From Verpa conica (Eukaryota; Ascomycota; Pezizomycetes; Pezizales; Morchellaceae): a DNA stretch of 64,000 nt. The stretch spans positions 310,001 to 374,000 of the forward strand of contig JAUFSD010000008.1 in assembly GCA_033030425.1 (NCBI GenBank), written 5' to 3'. The position numbers and the translations under genes were made by a program. Positions 35,974-47,833 of the stretch are shown in pieces; position 1 is the first letter of the stretch; every line of letters begins with the position of its first letter. The notes under the pieces are model-generated. The model was not told the DNA's origin and did not search any database. It was given only the letters and a program-made list of their open reading frames with translations.

Positions 35974-37549
35974 ATGCAGAGGTGCCTACTTTCCGCTGTG
36001 CCCCGGAGCTCGTTCACCTTGGCGGCGAAGGCTCCCTTCCAGAATGCGCCGGCGAAGAGGATGTTCCATGATATTACAATTACCAGAACCGGAAAGCCTA
36101 TAATTCGTCAGCCCGGTGGTGGAAGGTCAGTATTATATCGGCGTAACGCTACTTTTCCGCCCAAGAATTGGACATTGGGGTTAACGATGTGGATAGGTCT
36201 TCAGTAGGAGGTTCGTTTCCGGATATAACCGCGCATATGTTGAAATCGGGCTTGCTGATATAGAAGAATAGGGCATACCGTGACCGTCTTTGGAGCGACC
36301 GGAATGCTTGGGCGATACATCGTTAACAGATTCGGTATAGACCACTTATTAGTGGATTTATATAGGATTAGAATATATACTAATTAGGAGCCTATAGCTA
36401 ATGCCGGGTGTACTGTTGTTATCCCGTACCGCGAGGAGATGACTAAACGCCACCTCAAAGTCACTGGAGATCTTGGTAGAATTGTTTTCACTGTAAGTTG
36501 ATCTATTATCTGTCAAGTGGGAATAGATGGTTTTTTGATATCTGGAAATAGGAGTTTGATTTGAGAAACACACCATCAATTGAAGAGAGCGTACGGCATT
36601 CGGATATTGTTTTCAATCTTATTGGGCGTGATTACACTACCAAGTATGTTGTTACAACTGGTTATTCACGGGCTTGATAGTTGACAGGGGGTAGGAACTT
36701 TTCTTATGAGGATGTACACGTTGAGGGTACGCAGAGGATTGCGGAAGCTGCTGCGAAATATGATGTCGACAGATTTATTCAGGTCTCTACTTACAACGCC
36801 GACCCAAGCTCACGTTCACTGTACTATGCTACCAAGGTTTGTTAACCTGTATCTCCTTTATCTAGATATAGCTTTACTAACAACGCTTCCAGGGTCGAGC
36901 GGAAGAGGATGCTCGTCTCATCTTTCCTGAAACCACAATTGTCCGCCCCGCCCCTATGTATGGATTTGAGGACAGATTCCTCCTAAAACTTGCCGGAGTG
37001 ACAAACTTCCTCACTGCCAACAATATGCAGCAAAAGATGTACCCTGTACACGTCATCGACGTCGGGAAGGCTCTCCAGGCTATCGCTTACGACGACAATA
37101 CTGCCGGTCAGACCTTTGAGCTTTATGGACCAAAAGAGTACTCAATGGCCGAAGTCGCCCAGATCGTTGATCGAGATATCATCGCGAGACGCCGCCACAT
37201 CAATCTGCCGAAGCCCGCGCTTAAGATCATTGCAAGGGCTTTAGACTATGTTTGGTGGCCCACAATCTCACCTGACGAGGTTGAGAGGGAGTTTATCGAT
37301 CAGAAGATCGATCCTACTGCTAAAACCTTTGCGGATTTGGGAATTATCCCGGACCAAATTGAAGAGCAGGCATATCAATATGTTAGACATTACCGGTTAG
37401 TATTTATCCCTTCTCTTGTAGGATTTATAGGGCATCTGACCAACTAACGAACTTACTGCAGCCCTGCCTCGTACTATGACTTACCACCGATGACAGCGAA
37501 GGAGAAGATGGAAGAGAAGAAATATCTACATGTAGAGCATGACCTCTAG
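35974..37549 (+). CDS. NADH:ubiquinone oxidoreductase 40 kDa subunit (NDUFA9/NUEM type)
   Basis: The model has eight exons (35974-36125, 36197-36210, 36272-36334, 36398-36492, 36552-36643, 36695-36836, 36893-37395, 37462-37549), giving 382 residues. Exon 2 is a 14-nt microexon that restores GGRSSVGGHTVTVFGATG. The N-terminus (MQRCLLSAVPRSSFTLAAKA) is a mitochondrial presequence. The Rossmann nucleotide-binding motif is GATGMLG (63-69), in an atypical short-chain dehydrogenase fold. Further blocks are VVIPYREEMTKRHLKVTGDLG, SDIVFNLIGRDY, FIQVSTYNADPSSRSLYYATK, IVRPAPMYGFEDRFL and YPVHVIDVGKALQAI. It is a peripheral-arm accessory subunit of complex I that binds NADPH and stabilises the complex. 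Its presence indicates a fungus with a proton-pumping complex I. Confidence 0.95.
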
Positions 37550-37821
37550 CAGATAGCACCCATTCTTCTTGCAGATATATCCAGTAGACGTGTATATAAA
37601 GCCTAAGCGTATTTACGCCGAATTGATTTAAATTTCTTTTTTTTGTTGTTTTAGACCTTCAATCATTACCGGTGAGTATGAGTGATTAGTCGTGAGCGGG
37701 TCTTCAGCCTGTGATTCCGACATGGAAAAGTCTGATTACGCGATGCAGTAAGCAAATGTTACCTCGGGTACGTTTAGCCAGCAAACCACATATCTATCCC
37801 AAGTAGCTACAGAGCTTCCTA

Positions 37822-37842
37822 GATGCGATTCAGAATCGCATC
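37822..37842. repeat. perfect 10-bp inverted repeat over the start codon of the LACTB2-like gene
   Basis: GATGCGATTC, one spacer base A, then GAATCGCATC: the arms are exact reverse complements. The ATG at 37823 lies inside the left arm. It could form a hairpin in the mRNA or be a dimeric protein-binding site. Confidence 0.85.
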
Positions 37843-38857
37843 AACCATCTTTAAAAGAACTATGGCTCAGAATCAGAAGCACCCTCACGATGAGTATCTC
37901 AAAGCGCAGTTTGCAAGCCTTCCCTCACTTCCCGCGGTCGAACGGCTATCACCCGCAATCATCCGTATTCTAGGCGGGAACCCAGGAAAGGTTGTTTAAA
38001 CTCCCCCACTTCCACATTGCGGCTCTGCAACAAACGATAGCAGTGATGCTTACCACTACCAGTTCACCCTCCAAGGCACAAACACCTACCTCCTCGGCAC
38101 CGGGCCCTCCCGGATCCTCATCGACACAGCACAAGGTCTCCCCGCCTGGATCAACTCACTGACGTCCATCCTCACCTCCGAGAATGCCACAGTCTCTACC
38201 TGCCTACTGACTCACTGGCACCACGACCATGTCGGTGGGGTAGCAGACCTTCGAGCTTTGAGTCCTGAAACAGTCTTCTACAAGCACTCGCCAGGCGACG
38301 GACAGCTCCCAATTGAAGATGGTCAGGAGTTTAAGGTGGAGGGTGCAACGTTAAAGGCGCTGTTCACACCTGGTCATACAACCGACCACATGTCGTTCCT
38401 CCTTAGTGAGGAGAATGCTATCTTTACGGGAGATACAGTGCTAGGTCATGGGACAACGGTGTTTGAGAATCTAAGAACCTATATGAAGTCGCTTGAGGCC
38501 ATGCAAGCTGCAGGTCCGGCGCTGGCATATCCAGCTCATGGGGCGGTGGTGCAGGACGCAAAGAAGAAGCTGATGGAGTATGTGAGGCACAGGAATCTGA
38601 GGGAGAATCAGATAGTTGCCGTGCTCAAGCAGAAGCAAGAGGCGAATAGATTAGCGGCTTTGTGGGGAGGAAGCCAGAATGTGACTAGTATGGAGATTGT
38701 AAAGACTATTTATCGGGATGTGGGCGTGGAGCTGCATGTAGCCGCGGAGAAGGGAACTATACAGGTGTTGGAAAAGCTAGAGTCCGAGGGGAGGGTAGGC
38801 GTGGAGGAGAAGGATGGGGATGTGAGGTGGTTTCTGAAGGAGCCACCAAGATTGTAG
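37823..38857 (+). CDS. LACTB2-like metallo-beta-lactamase fold hydrolase, probably mitochondrial
   Basis: The model has two exons (37823-37990, 38063-38857) and one 72-nt intron with a weak GTTGTT donor, giving 320 residues. I chose the ATG at 37823, directly after an in-frame stop, because it adds a basic leader (MRFRIASTIFKRT); a second ATG at 37862 would give a 307-residue form. Metal-binding motif HWHHDH is at 107-112, with FTPGHTTDH and TGDTVLGHGT downstream and a C-terminal winged-helix-like region. FTLQGTNTYLLGTG is the family's entry motif. Human LACTB2 is a mitochondrial endoribonuclease; fungal relatives also include thioesterases acting with polyketide synthases (atrochrysone type). 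No polyketide synthase is nearby, so the LACTB2 reading is preferred. Confidence 0.85.
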
Positions 38858-39430
38858 AGGGGGGGAATCAATGATTAGACTAGATTACCAGATAATTTCT
38901 CTATTTTATTAGCGAGGAGAATAAAGATGTTTGATTAGATATTACCCCTAGTTCTATTGGTAATAAACACCATACTGATATGACTTTGAACTGTACCATT
39001 GTTGAGGGGTGTTTCTTACTGAATCCCCTCCCTCCCCTCGCTTAGTAAATATCTAAGCTCCCCTCCCCATAAGAGTAATGGCACTTTATATAGAGCCCAT
39101 ATAATCAACCCGAGGAAGACAAGTTCTTTGTCAGGATATTTAATGTGCCAGAACCCCACCGGTCCCAGCCCCAAACCCTGTGTGCTTTCAGACCTTTCCC
39201 CCCCAGTCTCACAATATCCAATAAGTGAGTGATTCCACCCCCCTGTGACTGTCGAGTTTTCTCTTCTCTGTACGACTCAGCTGCTCGTCCCTAACTGGTT
39301 ACCCTCCCCTCATCGCACTATCTCCAAAGCTTTCTCGCTCGTCCAGATCCGGATCCACTAAGTACCAACGTTTTCAAAATCCCCCCCCCTAAACAACTAT
39401 AGCGTTTATCCGCACCAACCAACCTTCACG
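38858..39430. other. intergenic region
   Basis: The left part is the 3' flank of the hydrolase gene. The right part has repeated C-rich tracts (CCCCTCCC, CCCCCCCC), probably the promoter of the small gene at 39431. No other gene was seen. Confidence 0.55.
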
Positions 39431-39706
39431 ATGGGTAAATCAAAGAATGACAAGCGTCTTGCCCCGTCCGTTCAGAGGTCAAAGCCAAGAGGAATAAAGG
39501 AGTCACCCATCAACAAGGATGATCTCCCGGAAAACCAGCCTGGTCATCCAAATTTCAACCGTCTGTACGGCCTGTCTCTCGATGAGCGCGCCTTGTTGAA
39601 GAAGGAGCGGAAGGCGGCGCATAAAGCAAGTGACGCACGGATGTCCAAGATTACCGCCAAGTCGAGGGAATCAAAGAGGGTTAAGCAACAGTTGGGAGAT
39701 TGGTAG
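39431..39706 (+). CDS. small basic protein of unknown function (91 aa)
   Basis: An intronless ORF starting MGKSKNDKRLAPSVQRSKPR after a leader ending CCTTCACG. It is very rich in Lys/Arg (about a third of residues), without Cys, signal peptide or membrane segment. The second half (ERALLKKERKAAHKASDARM) is predicted helical and could be a coiled coil or RNA/ribosome-binding helix. The length, clean start and promoter-like upstream C tracts argue that it is real. I do not recognise the family. Confidence 0.6.
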   Translation: MGKSKNDKRLAPSVQRSKPRGIKESPINKDDLPENQPGHPNFNRLYGLSLDERALLKKERKAAHKASDARMSKITAKSRESKRVKQQLGDW

Positions 39707-41917
39707 AGTAGACGAGAGGGGGACGAGGGGAGGGGGATGAGGAGGGGGTTAGATGCGATTGTGCTATTTCTTCCCTTTGTTTTTTGTTTTTTTTGTTTCT
39801 ATTCTTCTTTCTTTCGTGGTGTTTATTGTAACATTCGTGGGCATACAACGAGTTGTTCTAGAAAGGGCGGTTCCTGACGAAGTTTTCTTTTTCTTTACTT
39901 TCTAGACTCAGTACATTTCGACTGTTTCTTTGATCGCTTTAAAAGAGAATAGAGAGCAGCCTTCAGTCGAGATAGAACGCGTTATTAATACATCTTTTTA
40001 GAGGTTTCCCTCTATTTTCTTTGTTTTTGTCTTTCTTTTTTTTTTTTTTTCCTTCTAGTTTTTCGCTTCTTTATGGTATCTGGAAGTGGGGAGAAAATTT
40101 TTGTCTTACTATGGTCTACAAGGGTAGCTGCATCTATACACCTAAGACTGATCACTATAGATCTCAGAGTCATACCTCCCCTATACTCGTACACTTTTAT
40201 ACAGGAATGTTATTACTTATATTTCTCTTTATCACATTTCAGCCGTGAAGATGCTCATCGTTTGTATTGAAATCCTGCCTAAAAAAAAACAAGAATTGAT
40301 TTTTGGCCCAGCACACCAAATCTAGAGAGCGTTGCCACCCACTAGAAGAGTCCAGGGGTCCTTTATCTTTCGGAAAAGAAAAGATATCATCCGGTTTCCC
40401 TCCCCCCTCTAATAGGCCCTCAGAGATAGAAGGAGAAGACAGGATAGAAGTGCTCCCAGTGGGGTTAATTCCTAGACATGGCTATGCTATCTAAAGCAGC
40501 ATCTACGTTAACAGTAGATGGTGAGGGAAAAGAACGAAGATCCAATACGTTAAACGTTTTTCATAAATTCTACCAATAATATCTAGTTCATTATACACCC
40601 TTATCTATCTAATATTTGAAACAAACGCCAAGTAAACAGAAGATCCTATTGAATCCATCCTCCCCACTACAAGAGGAGGAGCTAGCGAAAAGCTTTGAGC
40701 CTTAAAACTTAGTCAGGGATCTAAACCACTAGTAGACATACATGTACTAACACTTGGATTATTTATTCCTAGGCTCATACTTAGGATGAGCTTTGTATCC
40801 TATCGGTTAGTAACTAACCCACCCGTGCTCAAACCGTGTATTAAAAGAAATGGCATTACAGGGCGGTTCCCATGTCTCTAAAAAATAACCTGCCTCCTTC
40901 ACCCCCGAGAGCCATGTTAAGTCTCTTTGGCAAGAAGAAATAAAACCAAGAAAGCGCCCCTAAAAATACTACCGAAAAGTCTTTTAGTCTAGTAACTACT
41001 ACACCATAACTAGTGCTACACCACAGCTATTAGATCTAGGCCTAAATATTGTCACTCTATTTCTTTACTAGAAGTAGAGTGTAGGGGCTCCACCACAGCG
41101 TAGCACTCGTTCTTGGCGTTCTCTCTCTCTGAGTATTGGAATCTCAGAATGGAACGCCTTGGCAAGGTTTCCCACTTTCTCCTACCTGCCTAGACATCGC
41201 TGGAGATAACGCAACACTCTCCCAGAGCGTGTTCTACTCGTAATTATAGAAGGGGAGAGTAAATAGCAGGCTGTTTACTCAAGCCCTGATTAACCGGTCG
41301 AGACATTACTAACACCGAAAAGGCCAGCTTTTGATTATGGGAGTATACCGATAAGAAACCTATTAGGTACTCCACTATATCTAGTCTTGGGAAGAGATGC
41401 TAAGACAATATTCCAGTAGCTATCCTCCTAAGTACGACATACGACATAGATTTCCCATCCCATATATATGTATGCACTCGAATCACCCTGCTAATAGTTA
41501 ATCCACTCCCCTACAATAAACAATGAAATAAAATAAGAGATAATACATTAGCCCTCAACGCCTATAGAAAGAATAAAAGAATGAAAATGAAAATAAACCG
41601 GTGTTATGAACAAAATACACCCCTTGTAGAATTAAATAATAAGATCATAAGAACCCCATTTCAGTGCGCCTGTAGTTCGCCGACTACCTATCCCCCGACA
41701 ATGGCCATTCACCAAGAGCCCTCCAACAATCCAACACTCTACTCTCTACTCCTTCCCTCGACCCCACCCCACCATCTTTCTCCGCTTCACTAAGCCATTT
41801 TTACCCATATCTCCTTGCCATTAAAAGCGCCAATATGTCTGCCAACTTTCTTCCCTCTCTTCTAGCACTCCCTGCGGGGCATTTGTCGTCGTTTCCGTGT
41901 TATCCAGAAGCAGAGTC
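39707..41917. other. intergenic region
   Basis: T-rich 3' flank of the small gene, then AT-rich DNA with scattered C tracts. No gene is supported. Confidence 0.55.
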
Positions 41918-43836
41918 TCAGCCAAGATTCCGTACAACATAGAAAAGCAAATACGCCTGGACTCCTAGCACATCCTTCTCACTTGCAAGGGTGACGATAC
42001 TATCATCAAATCGAAACCACTTTTTTCCTTGTAAGCCAACAATTCTTCCCCTAACCCACATAGGGGATATAAAAACTAGGATAGAAAAAAGGGGAATCCA
42101 CAAACCTGTCCGTTTTCTCTCGAATAGCTAACGTAGTGTCCTGAGCTGATCTGACCCATATGTTGCACCACGCTCAGCAAGTCATATAAGTATAGTCCAC
42201 TCGGCCGAGTAGTAGTTTTACTTATACCGTCTGGTGCGAGCTTAGTTGTTTTCCGTCGCGCGCGAGTAGTGTAGGGTGTCATATCAAGCTGCATTGGGAA
42301 CCGAATCTTTGTGTCGATCTTTGATGAGCCAGTAGAGGAATGTTCAAAGCGCTGGTTTTTTTTGGTGAGTTTAAATACTCTCCCCCACGTACTAAATAAG
42401 AGTAGGGGGTTAGGGTTACCTTGAGTTGTATACACAACACCGGTGGGAGCTGTTTCACCGTCAACTGCTTCGTTGCCGTCTCCTGGGCACCCTTACAATT
42501 CCCACAATTATAACCATCTGCCCCTAGCTTCTCACTACTTGTAAATCGCTCCAAACACTCCTGCAATGTCTGCATTGTTGGTTCCCCCTCCACCGCTAAT
42601 GTTTTTTTCTTTGCCTTGATCCGTAGGTCTAGGGATAGATCCATGACTGGGTCGAAAGCAGTTGTGACATTGGCACACCCCGAGCATGTAACATCGCTTT
42701 GGAGCTTCCCATAAAAGCTCTTGTGGATTATACATTTACATGGCTCATCTTTTGTATCGCTGTTACCTCCATTCGTGACATGAAGCTGATTGAGCAGAAA
42801 CTGCAAATATTCATGCGCATCCTGCTGTTGATACCCTGCTAGTGTCTGTTCACATTTCCACGAGGTTGTGAGGAGATTAACAGGGCCAAAACCGTCGACT
42901 TTGTCCGTTGCAAAGAACTCGGAAAAAACTTCGTCCATAGCGCAAGACATACAGTTTGTCTGCGTACATTCTTTCAGTTTGTGGCCATCGGAGAGGTAGA
43001 AATTCCGGATAAGCGGGTTGTGAATAAGGGATTGGAGAACAACGCTCATGAAGCAGGTTGACCCCATATTCAGGAAGCCGCGAAGACCTGTTGCACGGCA
43101 CGGGGCAGCACTGGTATTGGTTTCGATGTATCTAAGGTCGTCGGGGGAGAGTTTGTGATCGTCTATTCGGCGGCGTTTCCGTGCTGTTTCCCCCATGACT
43201 GTTAGAGTACTGTAGGCTGTAGGAGAGTGGGAGACTTGCAATGCCCCTCTACTAAAGCCTCCCGTTCTGTCCTAATTTCCTCCAATGTGGGATCATAGAT
43301 AAAGTCCTCGCACAGAAAACAATAGACATGACCACTCCTCGAGTCAATACCTGCCCACCGATCCCACAATCAGCCAAACTAGTCTCCACCCCCCCCCCCC
43401 CTCAGTATAAAAAAACAGCCCACTCACCAAACACGTGCATCATATCCTTCGAATGCTCCTTCGCGTCCTCCGGGCAATAAATATTCGGACATTGCATACA
43501 CAAGAACGTCCTCGTGACCAAAAACTTGCACTCGCATTTCACACAAGTCTGCGCTGTAGTCCTAACCGAATCTAAGGCGACACGAGTGGCGCCAGAGTAG
43601 TACGATTTCGTCCCCTGGGAGCCCTGGGAGCTCTGGAGAAGGCTCTTGATGTGATCTGTCTCGTCTACGCGTTAGGGACTTTATATACATAGAGAGCGTA
43701 AAATAGTAGCGAGAGAGTTCAAACCACAGCCGTAGGATGTCACGCCAACTATCGGGGCCGGCTTATTATTTTTGGCAGCCTTTGGAGAAGTCGTGGTTGC
43801 AGCGGGAGGTCGCTTGATAACTATAGTTGGACTCAT
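41918..43836 (-). CDS. UBP8: SAGA-complex ubiquitin hydrolase Ubp8 (USP22 type)
   Basis: The model has six exons (43836-43725, 43664-43428, 43350-43240, 43183-42420, 42351-42106, 42019-41918), giving 523 residues. The N-terminal zinc-finger UBP domain has the pairs CVKCEC, FLCMQCPNIYC, HSKDMMHVFG and YCFLCEDF. The catalytic domain has Cys197 in GFLNMGSTCFMS, His480 in SSGHYVSYS and Asp495-496 in WFRFDDSIV, plus a Cys4 insert (CSGC, CGNCKG). Family role: removes ubiquitin from histone H2B within the SAGA deubiquitinase module; the zinc finger anchors it to partner proteins. The intron at 43184-43239 begins GCAAGT rather than GT; without it the two halves lie in different frames. A C13 run sits in the intron at 43351-43427. 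Confidence 0.93.
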
Positions 43837-44479
43837 GGCTGTCACTGTATCCTATTTTTGAACCAGGGCTGTAATCAGGAGGAGAGGGGATTAGAGGGCC
43901 TGAAAAAGGAAAGCTACAAGAGTTGATCTCTAGGGGAGAGGAGATGGAGAGAGAGGGGGAAGGTTAAAGGATGAAGTAAGTTACTTGCAGGACGCGCGCA
44001 GTTCCAGTGTTTCAGACAAGTTCTTAGCGTTCATGAGGCTGAAATGATGGAAGAAGGGCCAGGGAGGGAAAGCAAGGGTTCCCGGGCTCAGCCAATCGGG
44101 TATGGGCGACCTACATGACATTCCGAAAGAGAAAGGAAGGAGGGGAAACAAGGGTGAAGAAAAGATCCATAAGGGAGGAGCTGGGCTGCACCAGACGGCA
44201 AAATGTCATCGCTCCCGGAGATCATGCGAGATAAGAATTGCCCACTGGTGCTCGACATAAAATGACACACATAGCTGTATGACCAATTACAATATTTCCC
44301 CCTATGATATAATAGTGAGCTTCTACTGGTGATGGCGCTGGTGCTGATGGTGCTGGCTGGACCGGTCATCGGGAATCACTCGTCTTGGATTACGGCCTCT
44401 ACTATACATATATAAAAGATGGGAAGCCAAAGGGGAAACATATGTAGACATGAAAAACATTAAATAATGAACCCATGGA
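43837..44479. promoter_or_regulatory. gap between tandem genes SF3A3 and UBP8
   Basis: About 640 bp containing the UBP8 promoter (GA/CT-rich near 43880-43960) and the 3' flank of SF3A3. Small ORFs here look like shadows. Confidence 0.6.
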
Positions 44480-46190
44480 CTAAAGCAAGCCCTGCTTTTG
44501 CAAGTCCTCGTACACTTTTCTCGGCATGACATTGCCCTGCCCATCCTCCATCTCCTCCACCGTCTCGTTCGCCTGCTTTTTCTTCTTCTTATCCCCTTCC
44601 AGCTTCTCCCATAGTCTCTGTGCCTCATCAATCTTTGTGATCTCGCGGAACAGTGTTGTGTTGGTTATCCCCAAACACCGCAGTCCGTACGTGTGTCGGT
44701 GCTCGTTAAAATGCTTATCGAACGCTCTTCGGCCCATGTATACAAAATTTCCGCAAATCTCACAAGGGAATTCAACACCCAGCCCGTGCAATTTGTATAG
44801 CCAGTATGGGATCGGTTTACCGTCCCAGGCTAGAGGAAGCTTCAGTGGGTTATATATCTTCTCGTCGTCGTTTTCGTCGTCAGAGACGTCGCCAGCCTCT
44901 GCATTTGGATCCGCCGAGTTCTCTTGGTAGTGTGCTTCAAGCTCCATCTATATACCACATTATTAGAAACTAGCACATAAATCCTGATTAAAAAAAGAGT
45001 CCATACCCGTCGTTCCCTCTCAGTGAGTGACTGTTTCCTTTCTACATTGGTCATAGTTCCCTCTCTCTCTACCTTCATCAACTCCGTTAACGCCTTTACC
45101 CTCCACTCTCTCTCAGCAACAGCCTTATCCTTCAACCTCGCCAAACTCCCCTGCCCACCGCTACCACCCCTCACCTCCAGCTCTACCCTTGCCCCTGACT
45201 CTTGCTGTTTTGCGGCAGCCTTCTTATGCTTTTTTGAATCGAAATGATGGTCGTAGACATTCTTATTCGCGAATCCCTTCCCGCACGCACCACACCAAAA
45301 TTCCTCTTTTTTCACCTCTTCCTGTTGCGGACCAACCACCTCAGAGCCTTCGGCCGGCGCGAGCTTACCCCAGCCCGTGACGTTGTCTTCGCCCCACGCC
45401 TTCTCAAAGTCTGTTTCGATAGTTTTGACGATACCTTCAGGATTCTGCAGGGGTCGGGTCCGCGCTAAAAAGCTCTCTAAGTACTCTGCCAGCCCATTAA
45501 CGTAGGAAAAGTAACGGTCATTCATCTTCTGCACCCTCACGAATCGGTCAAATTTATCAAACAGTCCCAGGTACTGCAGGTAAGTAGTCCTCTTCTTAAC
45601 CCCCGGTAAATTAAGATACTCCTCATGGCTCCTTGTAAGGTCGAAGAAGCGCCCATTGCTCTCCTCACCGGTAAACATTGTATCGATCTCATTTACACTC
45701 ACAAATTCCCCATCTGCGACTGTAGGTCGTCGCTTGTATGCGCGCTCGAGGTTCTCGACAGGTTCGTTGGGGTAGCGGCGGTGAAAGTCTTTGATCTGGC
45801 CGAGTTGTCGGTAGAATTCGTCAAAGGGGTCCTTAGCGGAAAGGGAGTCTATTTCTTTTTGTCGGACGCTGTCCACCACCCAGGAAAAAATCAGTAACTT
45901 GCCCCCCAAAGACAACTATTATAAGGAAGCATACCCATCCGCATCCGCCTGAATATCTAACAATCGACTACTCTGCTGCTGAAACCTATCCACGAACTTT
46001 GATATCTGGTGATCACGTAACAGCCGCTCTCTAATCTACCGCTCTATTAACACTCGTGCTCGTCGTCACTGCTGTGTAGTGAAGAAGGACAACATACAGT
46101 TTTCGGCTCCTCAAGACTTCGGTCAGCGCATGCTTGCTCGAGGCGTTCTAGGTCTTCACAGAGACTGCGCTGTTCGTCGAGAATACCCAT
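44480..46190 (-). CDS. splicing factor 3A subunit 3 (SF3a60/Prp9)
   Basis: The model has four exons (46190-46098, 46035-45935, 45868-45007, 44947-44480), giving 507 residues, the usual size. It opens [20 protein letters not shown]. Other blocks are [41 protein letters not shown] and [21 protein letters not shown] first zinc finger is near residues 260-290 ([19 protein letters not shown]), and a second, matrin-type, is near 412-440 ([20 protein letters not shown]) followed by [10 protein letters not shown]. The SF3a complex joins U2 snRNP in pre-spliceosome formation. The stretch between the fingers is charged and probably disordered. Exon 3 to 4 joins exactly at the internal ATG of MELEAHYQE. 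Confidence 0.94.
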
Positions 46191-47833
46191 GATGTAATTG
46201 TCTGGTTGACGTGTTAAAGTTGCTGCTACAGCTGTATGTTTTGTAATGCGTAGAAAAAGACAAGTGCGAGACGCGTAGGTAGGGTAATGTTGCGCCGCCC
46301 AAGAGTGGCGGTGGAGGGTTACCCGGATGAGGCGTAGAGTGTTTAAATTCAAGAAAACGAAAAACTTTCACCAACAACCTTCAACATCATCTTCAGCAGT
46401 CTCTATGGGCGACAATTAACCAAACATTGTTATCAGCAATTATTTAAAAGGTCAGTCATCCCTTCGTATTCCCGTGTCTTTTGACGTCCTGCCCTCCCCC
46501 AGATATGATGAGACATTAAAAAAAATTCGATTAGTCTTTAAGACAAAAACACATGGTTACAAAATTTAGCATGCGAGCCTCTCTGATCTTACCTATTTTC
46601 ATAATCTTAATATTTCAATTTTCTACTACTTTAGAGAGTATATACTAACATTACCAATCCTCAGAGTAGGAAATTCCCCACCAACGAATAAGCAATGTAT
46701 GGAGTCAGATAGTAACAAATACAAATACAATTCTCCACAAGAACCCGATCGAATATATACGAGAGCGTGAAGTTCTTTTCTTTTCTTTTCTTCCAATTAT
46801 ATGGTTATATGACTATTACCAGCGATGCAGACTCTTCGGGAGACTGCAAGGACCCGCCTTTTCCATCGGGCGTGGGCCTTAACGGAGCGTTGGGAGATTG
46901 AGATTTGTCTTTCTTTCGTGGACTTGTTCATGGGAGGGGGATAAGGCGGAGACAAAAGACTCCTGCTTCTTATGGTTTCTTCGGAGGCTGTGGAGTGGGG
47001 GTAAGAGAACCCTCTGGATATTATTATTATTATTATTTAATTATGATAGAATTAAAGTTATTTATCGTAATATACTCGCGCGTTAATTAACAACTCGGAA
47101 TGTGGTTACAACCACCAGAATGAGCACAGTAGTGTAATAGCAACAAGAAAACTGCATGTAGTTAGAATCTCATAGCATTACAATTGGTAATTCAACTAAA
47201 TATTAATTAGTCTTAACCACCTTTAGGGTCTATTTACTAGGGGTTTCTTGATGGTGTTTTGGTGTTGTGGTTATGAAAATTCCGAATTATTAATTAACAT
47301 GCGAGTACGTACCTAAATGAATTAAATTCCAGTACTCTGGAGAAATATGTTGTTATTTTTCCCCCTTTTAACAATTTAAGCTTATATGAGATGTGCCCTG
47401 GATAATCATGGAATGCTGGGAGCGCTTGGTAGCAACGTGGGGATTTTCAATGACTAGTCTTGCGCAATAGTGATCAAGAGTTGATAGACACAACTCTAAC
47501 CCATAACCATAGTACAATCCCAAGAAAAAATATGGTGCCCTAACCCTAGGCTCACAGTGTGAAGAAAGACACAACTCAAGTGCCAAACAAATATTTCACA
47601 GCTATAGTTAAAGCTGATAGTTTACGTGTAAAAACTCACCTTCTCACAGAGAAATAATACTTCACTCTTACAGCCCCAAACCTCCAGGTGCGTTTCCCTT
47701 CCACAGTAAGCTACGCCATGCTCACTCATACGGTCAGCCCTTGCGTTTCCCCTCCCGCAGACAACAACCACCAGACGCAGCCGGACCACAAGGACACTAC
47801 AACAGAAAAGAAAAGAAAAAGAAAAACTCCGAA
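46191..47833. other. intergenic region between SF3A3 and EFM5
   Basis: The two genes diverge, so the edges are promoters. The centre is AT-rich with a CTTTT repeat near 46777-46793 and an ATT run near 47021-47040. No gene is supported. Confidence 0.55.

Noticed and set aside
43190..43241. Apparent frameshift between the zinc finger and catalytic domain of UBP8
   Set aside because: A 56-nt GC-AG intron explains the frame change exactly.
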